Of a stretch of 64,000 nt of DNA, positions 33,158-45,060 are shown in pieces. Position 1 is the stretch's first letter; the number at the start of each line of letters is the position of its first letter. Both the position numbers and the translations under genes were made by a program. The notes under the pieces are model-generated. The model was given only the letters and a program-made list of their open reading frames with translations, made no database searches and had not been told where the DNA came from. Source of the stretch: Hexactinellida sp. DTS-2022 (Eukaryota > Porifera > Hexactinellida). The stretch covers positions 868,001 through 932,000 of the forward strand of contig JAPNXP010000016.1 of NCBI GenBank assembly GCA_028753945.1. The letters run 5' to 3'.

Positions 33158-33780
33158 TACAAAATCGAATGAGGATCCTCAGGGCTTATTTTGGAATTCA
33201 GGGGTATTTCGTTTCTTGATCGGACAGGTTCATGATTTGAAGTAAAATTCACACATACCATGCAATTGTCGCATTTTTTAAAGTACCGTCAACTCCGCTT
33301 AATAGAGCCACCGGATAATAGATTTCACTGCTTAATAGGGTAGAAATTTTGCAGGATTTATGGGACGGAATTACATGTTGACTTAATTAAATATTTTCGG
33401 TTATTAGATTTCTCCGGGGTCAAAGCAACCTGGTCCCGAGGTGACTCTATTAAGCGGAGTTGACTATTAAAATGTACCTAATTTCTTATAACTCCCACAT
33501 TATCAGAGTTTAAAACGAAAATTTAATACCTCATACCTGCCAACCTATTAGAGTCAAATCCCTGTACAGGCCCCCAATTATATTTTTATAGATTTTTTAT
33601 TAAGTTTTCTCCTTATTATTGGTCTATTTAGTGCCAATATGTTCCAAAAAAAACTAAAACGGGTTTCATCAGACAAATACACCCCAAAATACATTTTAAC
33701 AAACATTTAGAGTTAATAATTGACTTATTTCATCATGCTACTTTTTATAGATATATCTCTAACTATTATTTCCTATTCTC
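33158..33780. other. Region upstream of the MFSD11-like gene
   Basis: 33286-33466 is a pogo-like MITE (GTCAACTCCGCTTAATAG and its reverse) with a worn right end. 33534-33640 is a fragment of the CATACCTGCC repeat. The last 140 bp before the ATG are AT-rich; I see no clear TATA-box or splice acceptor. Confidence 0.5.
33286..33466. mobile_element. pogo/Tigger-like MITE
   Basis: Left end CCGTCAACTCCGCTTAAT after TA; right end AAGCGGAGTTGACTA. Same family as 54635-54819, which has clean ends. Confidence 0.7.
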
Positions 33781-35244
33781 ATGTGCTCTGTCTTTAAACC
33801 ATGGAAATATATAACCAGAGAAATATACAATGTATTCATTTTAGGGATGTCATTCGCTTTTTTATTTATGGCATTCAGTACGACTCAAGCTCTTTCGGTT
33901 TCTTCACTAAAAACAGCTTTTCCCCCCACAAATACGACTCAAAACTTCTTTGTCGAAAACATAGGATATTACACCTTGCTACTTGTATATGTAATATTTA
34001 CCATTTCAAATATATTTGCTCCCGGGATTGTTAAGTTGTTGGGACCTAAAATGGGCCTTATAATATCTGGATTATCGTATGTATTATTTGTTGCAGTGTA
34101 TATATACCCTTTGGTATACACTCTATATATAATGGCTTGTGTGATTGGTGTAGGAGCAGCCGTTCTATGGACTTCACAAGGAACACTGTTATTAGATAAT
34201 TCTAATAATGAGACTATCGAACGTAACAGTGGTATTTTTACTGCTGTGTTTTTATTCAATTTCATTCCTGGCAATTTATTTGTACTTCTTTATTTGGGTA
34301 ATTCTATTGAAATTTCATATCTTCATCGCTATATTATTTTTTCCTTTCTGACTTGTCTCGGATTGATAGGCGTATTCCTTTTCTTTTTTATTGTCCCACT
34401 TCAGCGAAATAGAAATACTGAAGTAGACAAAACTTTATGCCGAGGTAATGTACATCATTATTCCAAGGACTTTTTCAGTGGTATATTGGATATAATTCGT
34501 GTATCCATTCGCATAGAAAGTTTATTCTTATTTCCTATTTTCTATGTTTCCGGTCTTAGTGTTAACATTTATGCTGGTGGTGTGTATGCAACTTGTTTCG
34601 GGACAGTTCAAGCTCCGAATTACCGAGTTGGATTCGCAGCTCTATCGCTTTTGCTTTCAGGAATTGGAGGAGTAATAGGTAGTTCTATATTTGCTATCAA
34701 CGGGCGTCTGTCTAGGTATAAATTTGCTCGTAAATCGATGTTGCTCATATCTGTATTTATTGCTTCTATTGCATCAATATTAATATACTACAATATGCCA
34801 TCCTATTGCAACTTGCCTAATACTCGTTTCCAGTTACTTGACGGTGAGTTGATCAAGCCTTCCAATGTGTATGTGGCTCTATTCTGCTCTATATTATTGG
34901 GTTTCTCAGATAGTATTATTAAATCCATTATTTACTCCAGTATTAGTTTAGCTTATGAAAAATCTTTATCCGCTCCAGCAGTTAGTTTATATAAATTTTT
35001 TGAATCGTTATCGTTGACTATTTCTTTTTTTTACAATCCTTTACTTAATCTATATATGCAGATGCTAATTTTTGAAATTGTTATTTTTGTCGCTCTTGTA
35101 TCTTATATATTTTTTGACTTGAGAGTAAGATCAAATTTAAGAAAGAAAAAGAGTTCTGAAGGACTCAAGGAATCATGTTCAGGGGAAAAACTTCAAAATA
35201 CCATAGTATTATCAACCTTTAGTGATGATATTCACCCTATATGA
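33781..35244 (+). CDS. UNC93-like major facilitator, MFSD11 type
   Basis: Intact single-exon frame of 487 codons. Predicted polytopic membrane protein with about 12 helices (roughly residues 17-37, 63-81, 92-112, 114-135, 151-172, 183-207, 246-270, 286-306, 318-338, 362-392, 400-420, 424-446). The start NVFILGMSFAFLFMAF, GVGAAVLWTSQGTLL (123-137) and ERNSGIFTAVF (147-157) match the UNC93 family and most closely MFSD11, whose usual length is about 450. An N-glycosylation site NTT lies at residue 51 in the first outer loop. The C-terminal tail after 447 is basic, then polar. UNC93-like proteins are MFS-fold membrane proteins; the substrate of MFSD11 is not established. The ATG at 33781 sits a few residues before the first helix, as in MFSD11. 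A possible polyadenylation signal ATTAAA lies at 35374. No introns, unlike most animal orthologues. Confidence 0.88.
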   Translation: MCSVFKPWKYITREIYNVFILGMSFAFLFMAFSTTQALSVSSLKTAFPPTNTTQNFFVENIGYYTLLLVYVIFTISNIFAPGIVKLLGPKMGLIISGLSYVLFVAVYIYPLVYTLYIMACVIGVGAAVLWTSQGTLLLDNSNNETIERNSGIFTAVFLFNFIPGNLFVLLYLGNSIEISYLHRYIIFSFLTCLGLIGVFLFFFIVPLQRNRNTEVDKTLCRGNVHHYSKDFFSGILDIIRVSIRIESLFLFPIFYVSGLSVNIYAGGVYATCFGTVQAPNYRVGFAALSLLLSGIGGVIGSSIFAINGRLSRYKFARKSMLLISVFIASIASILIYYNMPSYCNLPNTRFQLLDGELIKPSNVYVALFCSILLGFSDSIIKSIIYSSISLAYEKSLSAPAVSLYKFFESLSLTISFFYNPLLNLYMQMLIFEIVIFVALVSYIFFDLRVRSNLRKKKSSEGLKESCSGEKLQNTIVLSTFSDDIHPI

Positions 35245-36094
35245 ATTTATACCCTACTTTTTATCAATTATTATTTTATTTTATTGTTAATTATATTTAA
35301 AATCGATTACTGGAGTAACTGAGTTATGCAATGTAGTTCATTGAACTCTATTTGAAATTTTTAATCGTCATCAATTAAATAATTTTCTCATCTATCTAAA
35401 CAGGGATGTACACAGCTTCTAATCGATGCTCATGCCAAATAAGGTTGTTTTTGATTTTTGAATATCTACTAATACAAACTAGAATATAAACAATCGTCTA
35501 ATTTATATTTTAATATTATTTTCTTATTTAGATTATGTATTATTATGAAAAAAGGCGAAAATTTAGCCAATTGAAGGGAGTCAACTCCCCCCACATTTAT
35601 GCCCTCGCCACTTACATCTAGATTTACAACTAAAAATATTAGCTATGTTAGCAAGAGACTCATCACTCAATATAATCACTCTAAAGTAACACTTGTGACT
35701 TTCTCCTGTGACTTTTCAACCTCAAGGAATAAACACATGTAAACTGCATTCAAAATGATTTATGTGGATGATTTCATATAGATAAGGACGAGCACCCGAG
35801 AAGCGGACATCTATAAACAACCGACTAAAGCCATGTTCCCAAAGTGTCCGTTATTCGTTGACTCCACTGTAAATCAATATACAGTGGAGACTGGAGTTCG
35901 CTTAATAGAACCCCGTGTTTGGGACTAATTCTGGTTGCTAATAAGGCTGGATTCGGTTAACCGTTTCTGACTTCAGTTAACGGCTAGAGATTCTAGTAAC
36001 AAGTTAGCCGGTTGGTTGAAAATCAGCAAAGTTATTGGGAAATTAATGTACGTATAAAGTATTAAAAATTATTGAATTTTATCAGATGTTAGTC
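35245..36094. other. 3' flank with pogo-like ends
   Basis: 35795-35872 ends GACTCCACTGTA and is followed by a TACAGTGGAG start at 35880: two neighbouring pogo-type ends, both lacking partners. Otherwise AT-rich and non-coding. Confidence 0.45.
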
Positions 36095-36400
36095 CTAAAA
36101 TTTTAGGGTAGATAAAAATCATGATTAAAAAAAATCTAAAAAATCCGATTTTTTTATCTAAATCAGAATTTTGACTTTAATTGTCTTTTTGCAATCTATA
36201 TCACACTGGCGTATATTATTTGGCTAATAGAATAATTACATTGATAATTACTCATTATCAAATTATATCAATGTATTCTTTTCTTTTCGCAAAAACAACA
36301 GACATAAAAAATCTGATTTAAAAAAAAAATCGGATATTTTTATGTAAATCATGATTTTATTAATAAAAATTATTGAAATCAATCAAACAACTCTGACCTA
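36095..36400. repeat. AAATC-rich inverted repeat
   Basis: AAATCATGATT and AATCCGATTTTTTT at 36115-36170 recur inverted at 36310-36360. Resembles hAT MITEs with AAATCATGATT-type interiors, but I could not find a duplication. Confidence 0.45.
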
Positions 36401-37012
36401 AATCCATTTCTCATCACCACTTAATAAATCTTCTTAGACAACATTGATTTAAATTTACCTAAAGCACGAATTGTATCAGTCAATGTATGCTATTTTGGAA
36501 TTAATGTCAAGATTAAATCACCAAACCTCAATATGTGGAATAACGCAGCAATGGGATGATACATTCGCGGTTGATGTGTAGTTTATACACTTCTAACATT
36601 GATTATAAAGCGTAAATAGGCCTAAATAGTCGAATTTAACATTGTGAAATTTTATTGATTACGTCATCATGCGATATTGAGTAAGTATATTGGCAATCTG
36701 GTGCAACCAACATGTCGGCATCATTAAAGAACATGTTCTATTAAATTTCCAGATGTTTCTCTCTTGAAGGGCGCGAATTATGTGCGATTAAGTTAATTTT
36801 CAGGGTTCACGAAATGTGACAATGACGTCATAACTTGTCGAGGTGTGAGAAATTTTGAGTGGAAACCTCAACTTGTTGGCGGGTGCCAAAAGTTACCCCT
36901 ATATGTCAAAATCACATTTTGAAATCGTCCACTTAATTCAATCAACTCGTAACATACAAACAAATATAGCACATACCCACATACCCAGCCTTGTGTTTTA
37001 AAAGTATAGATG
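36401..37012. other. Intergenic, nothing recognised
   Basis: No ORF, inverted ends or tandem repeat seen. Confidence 0.4.
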
Positions 37013-37264
37013 GGCGCAAAGTTTTACAAGTAGCGAGTGACCTTCGGGGGGTCGGGGGGCTTGATCACCAGAAAAAAATTTGTTTGCGAGATTTCCAGAT
37101 ATAGATTTGTATTGAATGAAATATACGTGTATTTACTATCCTATATTATATTGAACATTTTATTTTCTATCCAGAGGGCATGGTAATACCCGATCATAAA
37201 TGTTTCCCCCATCAACTTTACTGGGGGGCGCACGCCCCCCTCGCTCCCCCTGTTTGCGCCACTG
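37013..37264. mobile_element. hAT-like MITE, GCGCAAA family
   Basis: Right end CTGTTTGCGCCACTG and interior match 29671-30602. The left end TGGGCGCAAAG is worn and the flanks do not form a clear duplication. Confidence 0.55.
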
Positions 37265-37665
37265 GATATACAGTCTTGTGTTTTAATAGCAGAGATCTAT
37301 AACGTGAATCGATAAAATATTTCGAGATTTACAGTCGATCTAGAATAATGTTGTCAAGCTAGCAGAGTGGAGGGGTCAATCGAATAGATAGGGACACAAT
37401 TTGAGAAAGAATTACTTGTACATTTAAGCGTTGCTTTGGAAAATTATTCCAAATATGGTTATGTAATATATCAAATTGTTGGAAATTTACGCTGTGTACA
37501 GATATGGTGAATATAAGTTGATTAGATCTGATATGAGAACGTTACTTCTAGTGAACGTCGGGGATTTTCTATGGTCAAGCAGAAATTCCCCAAACAGATT
37601 TCATTCGAAATTCAAATTCTATTATCCTCGGGCTGATGCCATTGCAATCCTCCTGATAATCAAAT
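37265..37665. other. Intergenic with a dispersed repeat fragment
   Basis: 37423-37490 (GCGTTGCTTTGGAAAATT to GGAAATTTAC) matches 50342-50415 in the same orientation. Nothing else recognised. Confidence 0.4.
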
Positions 37666-37792
37666 AAAAAAATCCCAAATTGCAGCCTGTGCCGACGCAT
37701 TTCCCTTTGGACGCACTACATTTGGTGGTTGGGTTAGTAGTAGTCCCTCCAAGGGGAAATACTTTCGGCACAGGCTACAATTTGGGATTTTT
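37666..37792. repeat. Foldback element, copy 1
   Basis: Arms of about 45 bp: AAATCCCAAATTGCAGCC and TGTGCCGA with their inverse, around a short loop. A second copy lies at 52573-52697. Confidence 0.8.
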
Positions 37793-38485
37793 CGACATGT
37801 CGTGAACGCCTCATGGTCTTTACACCCATTTATCAAGTTGATACGGGACAAAGGAACGATTGATAAATTTCAAGCTTCATTCTATCTTAAACCATCTTGA
37901 GTTTAAACTTTAAAGCCATTCATAATTATGTATAGATAATAAATTTCGAGATAATTTATATAGAGCTCAGCTCAACTAGTGTTCAGTTTTGACTAATAAT
38001 AATTGATAGGGATTCAATTCAAAGTCTCATATAGTAATCCATAAACCACTATTACTAGATTGATATTATTGAATGATGGAATATGGTTCGATAATATTGT
38101 ATGTTTAGTACTGTTTACAACTTTGGATTTCGAATAATTAAATTCGGTATACCAAGTGTTTTCCTAACTCAAAGGCTTCTAATATTGATGTAATGTTCTC
38201 CTTTATAAATATCAAAGTAATCATATACGTACAATTGAATACACTTCGACACAGATTGTTCTGTTGTGTTCTTGGAATTTACTTTTTCGGTCATTAATTT
38301 AATTTATTGAAAGTCTATTTCTTCTTCGTTTTGCAGAAATTGGTTCCCGGTGGGACCAATTTCTGCAAATTAGATTTTTAGAATTTAAATTAGAAGTATT
38401 CATTGAAAATATGTCCAAAATAAGGAACCAAGGGGGAAAGTTACAAGACAAGTGGATTGGCCCATACATAAACCTATATTACATT

Positions 38486-38591
38486 CATAGGCGCAAACTT
38501 TTGACCTGTAGCCAAAAGTGCCAGTGGTGCACCTCAATACAAACTACAGGTGGACCTAGCACCACCTGCACCACCGTACTTTGCGCCTATG
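38486..38591. mobile_element. hAT-like MITE, CATAGGCG family, smallest copy
   Basis: Ends CATAGGCGCAAA and TTTGCGCCTATG; exact duplication attacatt (38478-38485, 38592-38599). 106 bp, with repeated GTGCACC/TGCACC. Confidence 0.9.
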
Positions 38592-39259
38592 ATTACATTG
38601 CAAGTTTTCAAATCTAAAACAGTACAAGTGACAAACTAACTAAAGCAGAGATAATGGATCAACTCTTATCTATGTAGGCACATCATAAGTGATTGAATCT
38701 ATTCGAACCAATACACCACTTTCACCCTTTCATGAAAAAGTCAAAAGAGACGCGATATGTATTTCCGAGATTTGCTGGAGGGAAAAAGAACACTATCCGC
38801 CAGCATACGAAGAAACTGTGATTTTAATAATCGTGAAACCAGCTTGGAAATTTCTGAAAGTTTTAAGCGAGTGGTATATAAAAATTCCAATTTTCCAATT
38901 CACTGCTGAAGACTTCAAATTTTCATCACATTAGGGCAGGGGTGGGCAAACTTTTTAGTCCGCGGGCCAAAATTGCTAAATGTCATAGCGTTTCGGGCTT
39001 GAGAGTGAACATTTCCTATTTAACTCATTTTTTATTTGATTTGCAGTAGCATTAATGGGAAATAAACTATGATACTGAAGAAGTATAAACTAATTTAATG
39101 ACATATTAGGAAGTATAAAGAACTAGTGGGAGTTGTGCAGTTGATCCTGCGTTTTTATTAGTTTATCAAAATTTGGTTCTCTGGCTGAAGTAGCAATACA
39201 CATAAGCTGAGAAAGGTATTCATCTGTCAATAGTGATCTTGGAATAATTATGATAAACT

Positions 39260-39832
39260 ATATTATACGTGCCAATCGTATAGGGATCCCTGCACAGTAA
39301 AAGAATTTTAACCATTTTGGCCATTCTATACAGGCGTACAGGGATTTATTCCATTTATATAGGGATTTTTAATTTACTAATTATGAGTAAATAATGCCTA
39401 AAATGTCTACAGGAGTGATAGTATATCTGCCATGCATTCTGCATTGACTACATAAAGGCGGCACGTTGTTTCTATATTTATTAAAGTGTATAGTAAATCC
39501 CTGGACGAGCGAGCGCAGCGAGCGAGATATTTTTGGGGATGTATAGGAATTTTGGCCAATGTACAGGGGGAAATTGGAGCCCTGTATAGGCATAGGCGTC
39601 GGAAATGGGCCCGTGGGCCCTTCGGGCCACCCGGCCCGAAGGCTCCGGTGCCGGCCCAATCGATTCTGGGGCCGCTACATTCACGGCATCACTAACACAA
39701 CTATGGGCCGGGCATGGGCCGGGTAGAGCCGGGTAAACCCTTCGGGCTGCCCGGCCCATGCCGGGTGACCGGGTGGGTCCGACGCCTATGTGTATAGGGA
39801 TATGATTCAAATAGGTTGGCAGGTATGCTTTA
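39260..39832. repeat. CATACCTGCC repeat, inverted copy
   Basis: The reverse of 39800-39832 reads CATACCTGCCAACCTATTTG. The rest matches 17929-18142 in reverse, including the CCTGTACAGGG segment. Interrupted at 39591. Confidence 0.6.
39591..39790. mobile_element. Repeat-filled hAT-like MITE, CATAGGCG family (GGGCCGGG motif)
   Basis: Ends CATAGGCGTCGGA and TCCGACGCCTATG; exact duplication tgtatagg (39583-39590, 39791-39798). GC-rich interior of GGGCC/GGCCC, CCCGG and CCTTCGGGC blocks, unlike its AT-rich surroundings. The empty target is seen near 17960. Confidence 0.92.
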
Positions 39833-40257
39833 TGTGGCCTAGACTACCAAAAATATGGACTTCTGTTGAGGTCAAGCGGGCCGGTTAAATATCGTAGGCG
39901 GGCCGTAATTTTCCCACCCATGTATTAGGGTCAAGAGAGAATGAACTACTCTACCAAGATTCTCTCCCTATTTTCCAACAACTGTTATGTGATGCAGATA
40001 AATCTCAGATTCATGAAGACTTAGCAAGCAGTGTTGCTAGAAACTTGCCCTTCACCTTAAAAGTAGTTGGAAGATAATTGTGTCAATTGGGAATGAGAAT
40101 ACAATGGAATGACCCTGGTAAACACATGTGACATGTTCCGTTGATAATTTAAAATCTGCGCTAGGCTTATTTATGCAAACTCTCTCAAACTCAATTAAAT
40201 TAGCCTCAATTTCAATATCTACTGATGTTCAAAGAATTATTCAAATGGATAAAAGTA

Positions 40258-40508
40258 CAGTCAACTCCCGTTATTACGAAGTGCTCGGGACAGTAGTTTC
40301 ATTTCGTTATACGTATGCAGAATTCGTTATACCCGGAGTAAACTCAATAGCTTAGAGGCTATATGGGATTCAAAGACTTGTTATAAGCGGAATTTAGTTA
40401 TATCCATTTCGTTGTAACTGAAGTTTTAATAAAGTAATAAGATAGAATGATTTCCGGACTATTGAATGACTTCGTTATATCCGCCTTGGTTATAACGGGA
40501 GTTGACTG
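40258..40508. mobile_element. pogo/Tigger-like MITE
   Basis: TA-flanked, ends CAGTCAACTCCCGTTAT and TAACGGGAGTTGACTG, with TTCGTTAT repeated inside. 251 bp. Confidence 0.9.
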
Positions 40509-41240
40509 TATAAAATTTAATGAAATACGATGCTGGATTGCCAACAAATTAGTTTACCCCTGGAGGGATCTCAATTTAACTTTTTGAGATTCGAAAGTAA
40601 GTTTATTCGAATACTGGAAGATTGTAACTCATGCACTAATCATTATAGTGTTACTTTCCAATGTTGGAGTTGCTGTTATATCTCAGAAAAGTGGCTTTGC
40701 TTATCTTCAATCTATACATTCAAGATAATTGTCAGAAGATGATAAATATAAATATTAGTTCAAGTTTTCACGGTCTTAGATGCAGGGATCCATTCAGTAG
40801 CCATTATTGAACAAATATCACAATAATTTTATTGTAATGGATGTACTCATTCTTCTTGTTCGGGGGTCTTATTTTGAAGGGGGGAACAGATTCTGCATAA
40901 AAAAATGTATTTGCATAAATTGGTCCACAGGACCAATTTCTGCAAAACGAAGAAGAAATAGACTTTCAATTAAATTAAATTAAATTAATAACCCAAAAAG
41001 TAAATTCCAAGAGTACAAACAGAACAATGTAATGTCGAAGTGTATTTAATTGTATATAATACTTGCATATTTCTAAAGGACAACATTCCATCAATAATAG
41101 AAGCCTTAGAGTTAGGAAAACACATATGGTATACCGAATTTAATTATTCGAATTCACAAGTTGCAAACTCACTATATTATCGAACCATAATCCAGTATTC
41201 AATAATATTAATCTAGTAATGGTGGTTTATGGATTACTAT

Positions 41241-41534
41241 CATAGGCGTCGTTGCTGGGGGCGGGGGGGTCTCGCCCGCCCCAGATTTCGTCCCTCAGCT
41301 GGCATTTGTCTTGAAAATTAGTTGAAACAGTGGAAGATGACAGGTTTTTAATTTGTCCAAAAATGCCAAGTTGCATAAAGCTTTCTCAGTAAATTTACAT
41401 CTCACTTCAGTTATAAATTTAAAAATTATGTGTGATTTTTGCTTATTAATTGTAACATAAAATAAATGTCTTTTAAATGTTCTCTGGCTGCCCCCCCCAG
41501 AATTTCAGAAAAATTGGTAAGTTCGAAGCCTATG
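41241..41534. mobile_element. hAT-like MITE, CATAGGCG family
   Basis: Ends CATAGGCGTCG and CGAAGCCTATG; exact duplication attactat (41233-41240, 41535-41542). The matching arm at 38025-38060 shows the target once and uninterrupted. Confidence 0.93.
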
Positions 41535-41825
41535 ATTACTATATGAGACTTTGAATGTCTATCAATTAATTATTGTCAAAACTGAACTCTAGTAGAGCTA
41601 AGCTGTACTAGAGCTGAGCTCTATATAAATTATCTCATAAATTGTATAAATAGGTAATTATTTTAGCAATGTAATTCACGGTGATTTGAGTTAAGTCAAC
41701 AAATTCCATATTTAATTAATTTGCTTTATTCCAAGTGTTGGTAAAAGTACTAGGGATGGGACGGATGCTAATTTTCCAAATCAACGAATACGGATGTGCA
41801 TGCGGAAGCCAAATTTCTAACTTCC

Positions 41826-42364
41826 TTGAGTCGGGTTCTAAATCCGCACCCCTAGGCAAATTTGAAGCCGTGCCGCCCTTCAAATTTTCGAATACATGTC
41901 CTAAAAATAATATTTTGAAAAAAACAACTAAATATCAGGTGCTATCTCCATGTTCATAATACATTAGGTTGGACGAAATTTCAACTATGCATACTTAGTT
42001 TGTGGGATACCTAACTCTAGATGAAGCCCTGATTGGAACCTGATAAACCTGGGAAGTTATGGCCCTGCTAAATTCTAAAAACAAACAAAACATTGATTAC
42101 TTGGAATTTACGAGGAAAAAGTAATAGAGAATTGGGCCATTTAGTTTACGGATTATAAAATCAAATTGGGTGAAAAATAAGTCTAATTGATGTGTGTTTT
42201 GGATTATGGGTGTGGGATAATCAGAGAATGAGCATTTTCAATTTACATAAGCAAGTGATCGTTGTGTGAACTTCAATTGTTCACTCAGTTTACAAATATG
42301 CCGCCCCCTAAATTGTGCCGCCCTAGGCGACTGCCTAGTTCGCCTAGTGGAAGGACCGGCCCTG
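41826..42364. mobile_element. hAT-like element, CAGGGCCGG family, worn left end
   Basis: Right end GGAAGGACCGGCCCTG preceded by CTAGGCGACTGCCTAG and two TGCCGCCC blocks. The left side has CGGGTTCTAAATCCGC, CCCTAGGC and GTGCCGCCC in mirrored order. No duplication found. Confidence 0.5.
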
Positions 42365-43149
42365 CTATTAATATACAGTGGACTCTCGTAATATGAAACA
42401 GGGATTAGGCGAACAAGGTTTAATTCCCATACAAACACATGCGAATGAATGCACAGCAGACTATTAGGGAGTATGAACTGTGTAAGTAGTAAGCATATCT
42501 GGCCTTTCTAAGAGTCCACCTGTAGACAAAGGGTCCCCATTTAGACTTTAACTGAAATAACTATATGAAAAATATTAGAGAAGTAGACTTAGTGTAGCGG
42601 CACAACCATTCAATTGTTCATTTGTTTGATAAAAGCACCAAATTTGTTAACATGTATTTTTATGTAGTGCGAACATTTTTGGATATTGAGGCAATTGAAA
42701 GAGTGTCTATGGTGCAGTTCAAATGCTTTTCCAATCTTATTTATTTATCATGGGTATTTATTAAGTCAACTGTAAATAAATTAAAAGTCTAATTAGCTTA
42801 ATGAGCAAAAATATACTTGTAATATTTAATCTAATTCTAATAAATTACCCCACACCTCTGTATAATTTGGGAATTGAGATATTTTAATATAAATATAATG
42901 TAACTTGACTCTGAATCAAATCGTAACTGAACACAAATCTAAGAGCAGTATACTACAAAGCAGAAATGTTGACTTGTGAATGACTGTAATGATTGGACAC
43001 AGCAGCTATTATTCATCTTTAGATTGAAGTTAATGAAAGCATAAATCGGTTCTGAAATAAACAAGACAGCCCGCCTGTATAACTAGACAGTATCGGTCTT
43101 TCATAATAAAACCCATTGCTTTGTTCAAGAAGAAGATTCGCTTGTTGGC
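42365..43149. repeat. Dispersed repeat, inverted relative of 49900-50620
   Basis: 42640-42850 (TAGTGCGAACATTTTTGGAT, AATTGAAAGAGTGTCTAT, CATGGGTATTTATTAAGTC, ATTAGCTTAATGAGCA) recurs inverted at 49915-50600. A pogo-like end (TACAGTGGACTCTCGTAA) stands at 42375. The rest shows nothing. Confidence 0.6.
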
Positions 43150-44462
43150 ATGTGACGCCGTGAAAGGTTCAATCACTATCTATCTAGTCAACGTCCCAAT
43201 TCATTTATCAGTTCAGATGTAATATCTGAAATAATTAACATTTGCTCCACAACTTGTCCGAGCAATAAAGGTGCTGCCCGCCAGAGGTTCTACAGACTTA
43301 GAAAAAAGTACCTCGTCAAAGAGTTAAATTATCGCAAATACCTCTATGAAATCGCAACTAACTCACAGAACTTGTTGAGAGTAGTCTCCAAAGAGTCACT
43401 CTTTGATTTGTTTGAGAATAATCATGCAGAGGGTGGAAAGCTCCTTGGAAGAGCAGACTATTTGCAGTTCTCAAGCAAAAGTATTGTGAATTTCCTTAAG
43501 AATCACTCTAAGTTTTTCTGAATTCCTGTAATGAGTGCCAACCACAGATATGTACAAAACAATTGAAGAGCAGTCAGTAAACGTATATAGTCTTCAACTT
43601 TGCCTCAAGAGGTAAATCGACCTAATTGATTTCCAGGACACTCCTGAAATCAACAAACGCTACAGCTTCTTATTAGTGTATAAGGACCACCTTACCAAAT
43701 TTGTTGTCCTTCGTCCATTGCGAAACAAGTCTGCACAGGAAGTAGTCGAACAACTTCTGGACATAACCTGCCTGTTTGGACCGTCACACATCCTCAGAGC
43801 GATAATGGCAAGGAATTAAAAAATATCAATCTTGCAACGATGATCCGGGAGAAATAGCCAGAATGTAAACTAATTCATGACAAGGTTAGACATCCACAAT
43901 CTCAAGGCTCTGTTAAAAGAGTGAACCGAGTGATTAAAAAGGTATTAGGTTCCTTCATGTGTAAAACAAATGATTCGTGTGGGTCAAGTATGTGAACATC
44001 GCTCAATATTCTATAAACACTAGCCCACACTCCACGCTAGAAAACAATACTCCTTACCGCATCCTCTTCGGCAGAGAACAGGGTGTTCAAGGTTTAGAAC
44101 ACTTTGGGATCCCTGAAGAAATTGCTGCGGATGTAACAACAGAAGAAGAAATGAATCGGTAAGTAGATTTAACGTAAATAGAAAGTGTCTAAAAATTACT
44201 GCCTCTAATATGAACTGGGTTATACACTCTTTTTGAAGAGGATGTAATATAATTTAATCCAATTCAACTAAATCGAGTATCAAGCAGTCTAAATAATTCT
44301 CAATATTTTGGAGTTTGCTCGAACCAGATGAAATCAGTATTATAGCTGAGAATAAATATTCCTTGATCATTCTTAGTAAGACCGTTCTGTATTCTTCAAA
44401 CTTGTGCATCCATTTAGAGGTTTTAATAATGGTGTCTGTCCCCATTGTTCTTGTATCTAGAC

Positions 44463-44659
44463 CAGTGGTTCTCAACCGGGGGTGCGAGGTAGGATTCTGG
44501 GGGGTGCGGGAAAAGAGTACAAGTTCTGTTTATAGTAAAAAATCAACGATATTACGTTTACCAGGGGGTGCGAGAGTTAATTTTGAAAGCTAAAGGGGTG
44601 CGGAAGTTGAATTTGAAAGCTGAAGGGGTGCGGAAGTTTAAAAAGGTTAAGAAACACTG
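44463..44659. mobile_element. Repeat-filled hAT-like MITE (GGGGTGCG motif)
   Basis: Ends CAGTGGTTCTCAACC and GGTTAAGAAACACTG; exact duplication atctagac (44455-44462, 44660-44667). GGGGTGCG recurs five times in one orientation, twice within a ~31-bp unit containing TTGAAAGCT. Confidence 0.93.
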
Positions 44660-44922
44660 ATCTAGACAATTACAATCCATTTTTTCTTTGATTAGAGTAA
44701 ATAGGAAACGACATCGAAATTGTACGATACGATCCGAATGTAGTTTTACTGTCAAGATCTTCATTATTGTCAGCACTCGAAGTCTTGGTAAACAACTAAA
44801 TATGCTTTGTGGCTTTAAAATAATATGATAATATTGATTAATGCTCATCTTCTAGGTTTAAAGCCCTTCAGAAATCCACGTTCGGATTCGAGATTATTTG
44901 CATTTAATTTAATACCCACCAC

Positions 44923-45060
44923 CAGAGGCGGCGCGAGGATGGGGCCAGGTGGGGCCTGTGCCCCACCTCATTAACGTAAGTATGCCCCAGTTTAATAGCC
45001 TGTGCCCCACCTGTGACGAAATTGTGCCACACAAGTGGCGGCTGGCTAGCGCCGCCACTG
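44923..45060. mobile_element. hAT-like MITE, CAGAGGCGGCGCGAG family
   Basis: Ends CAGAGGCGGCGCGAG and TAGCGCCGCCACTG; exact duplication cccaccac (44915-44922, 45061-45068). Same family as 24968-25123; repeated TGTGCCCCACCT. Confidence 0.92.

Larger units (their letters stand above)
38937..39922. mobile_element. hAT-like element with two nested repeats
   Basis: Ends CAGGGGTGGGCAAAC and TTTTCCCACCCATG, with GCGGGCC next to each end. Flanks cattaggg and tattaggg match at 7 of 8. The interior includes a CATACCTGCC repeat (39260-39832) that in turn holds the MITE at 39591. Confidence 0.8.
37925..41665. mobile_element. Inverted-end element with a trace of integrase C-terminus (fossil)
   Basis: About 430 bp at 37925-38370 is the inverted copy of 40905-41665. 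The inner edge of each arm carries a hairpin around GCAGAAATTGG and CCAATTTCTGC. 38411-38480 encodes GGKLQDKWIGPY, a GPY-type motif found at the C-terminus of integrases in Ginger transposons and Gypsy-like elements. Treated as an old, broken element; most of the interior is later insertions (38486, 38937 and its contents, 40258, 41241). Confidence 0.55.

Noticed and set aside
39381-39810. Two long GC-rich minus-strand frames with Pro/Arg/Ala-rich translation.
   Set aside because: They cover the GC-rich MITE at 39591 and its flanks; no family resemblance.
41745-41830. Possible hAT start CTAGGGATGGGACGG.
   Set aside because: No partner end or duplication found within reasonable distance.
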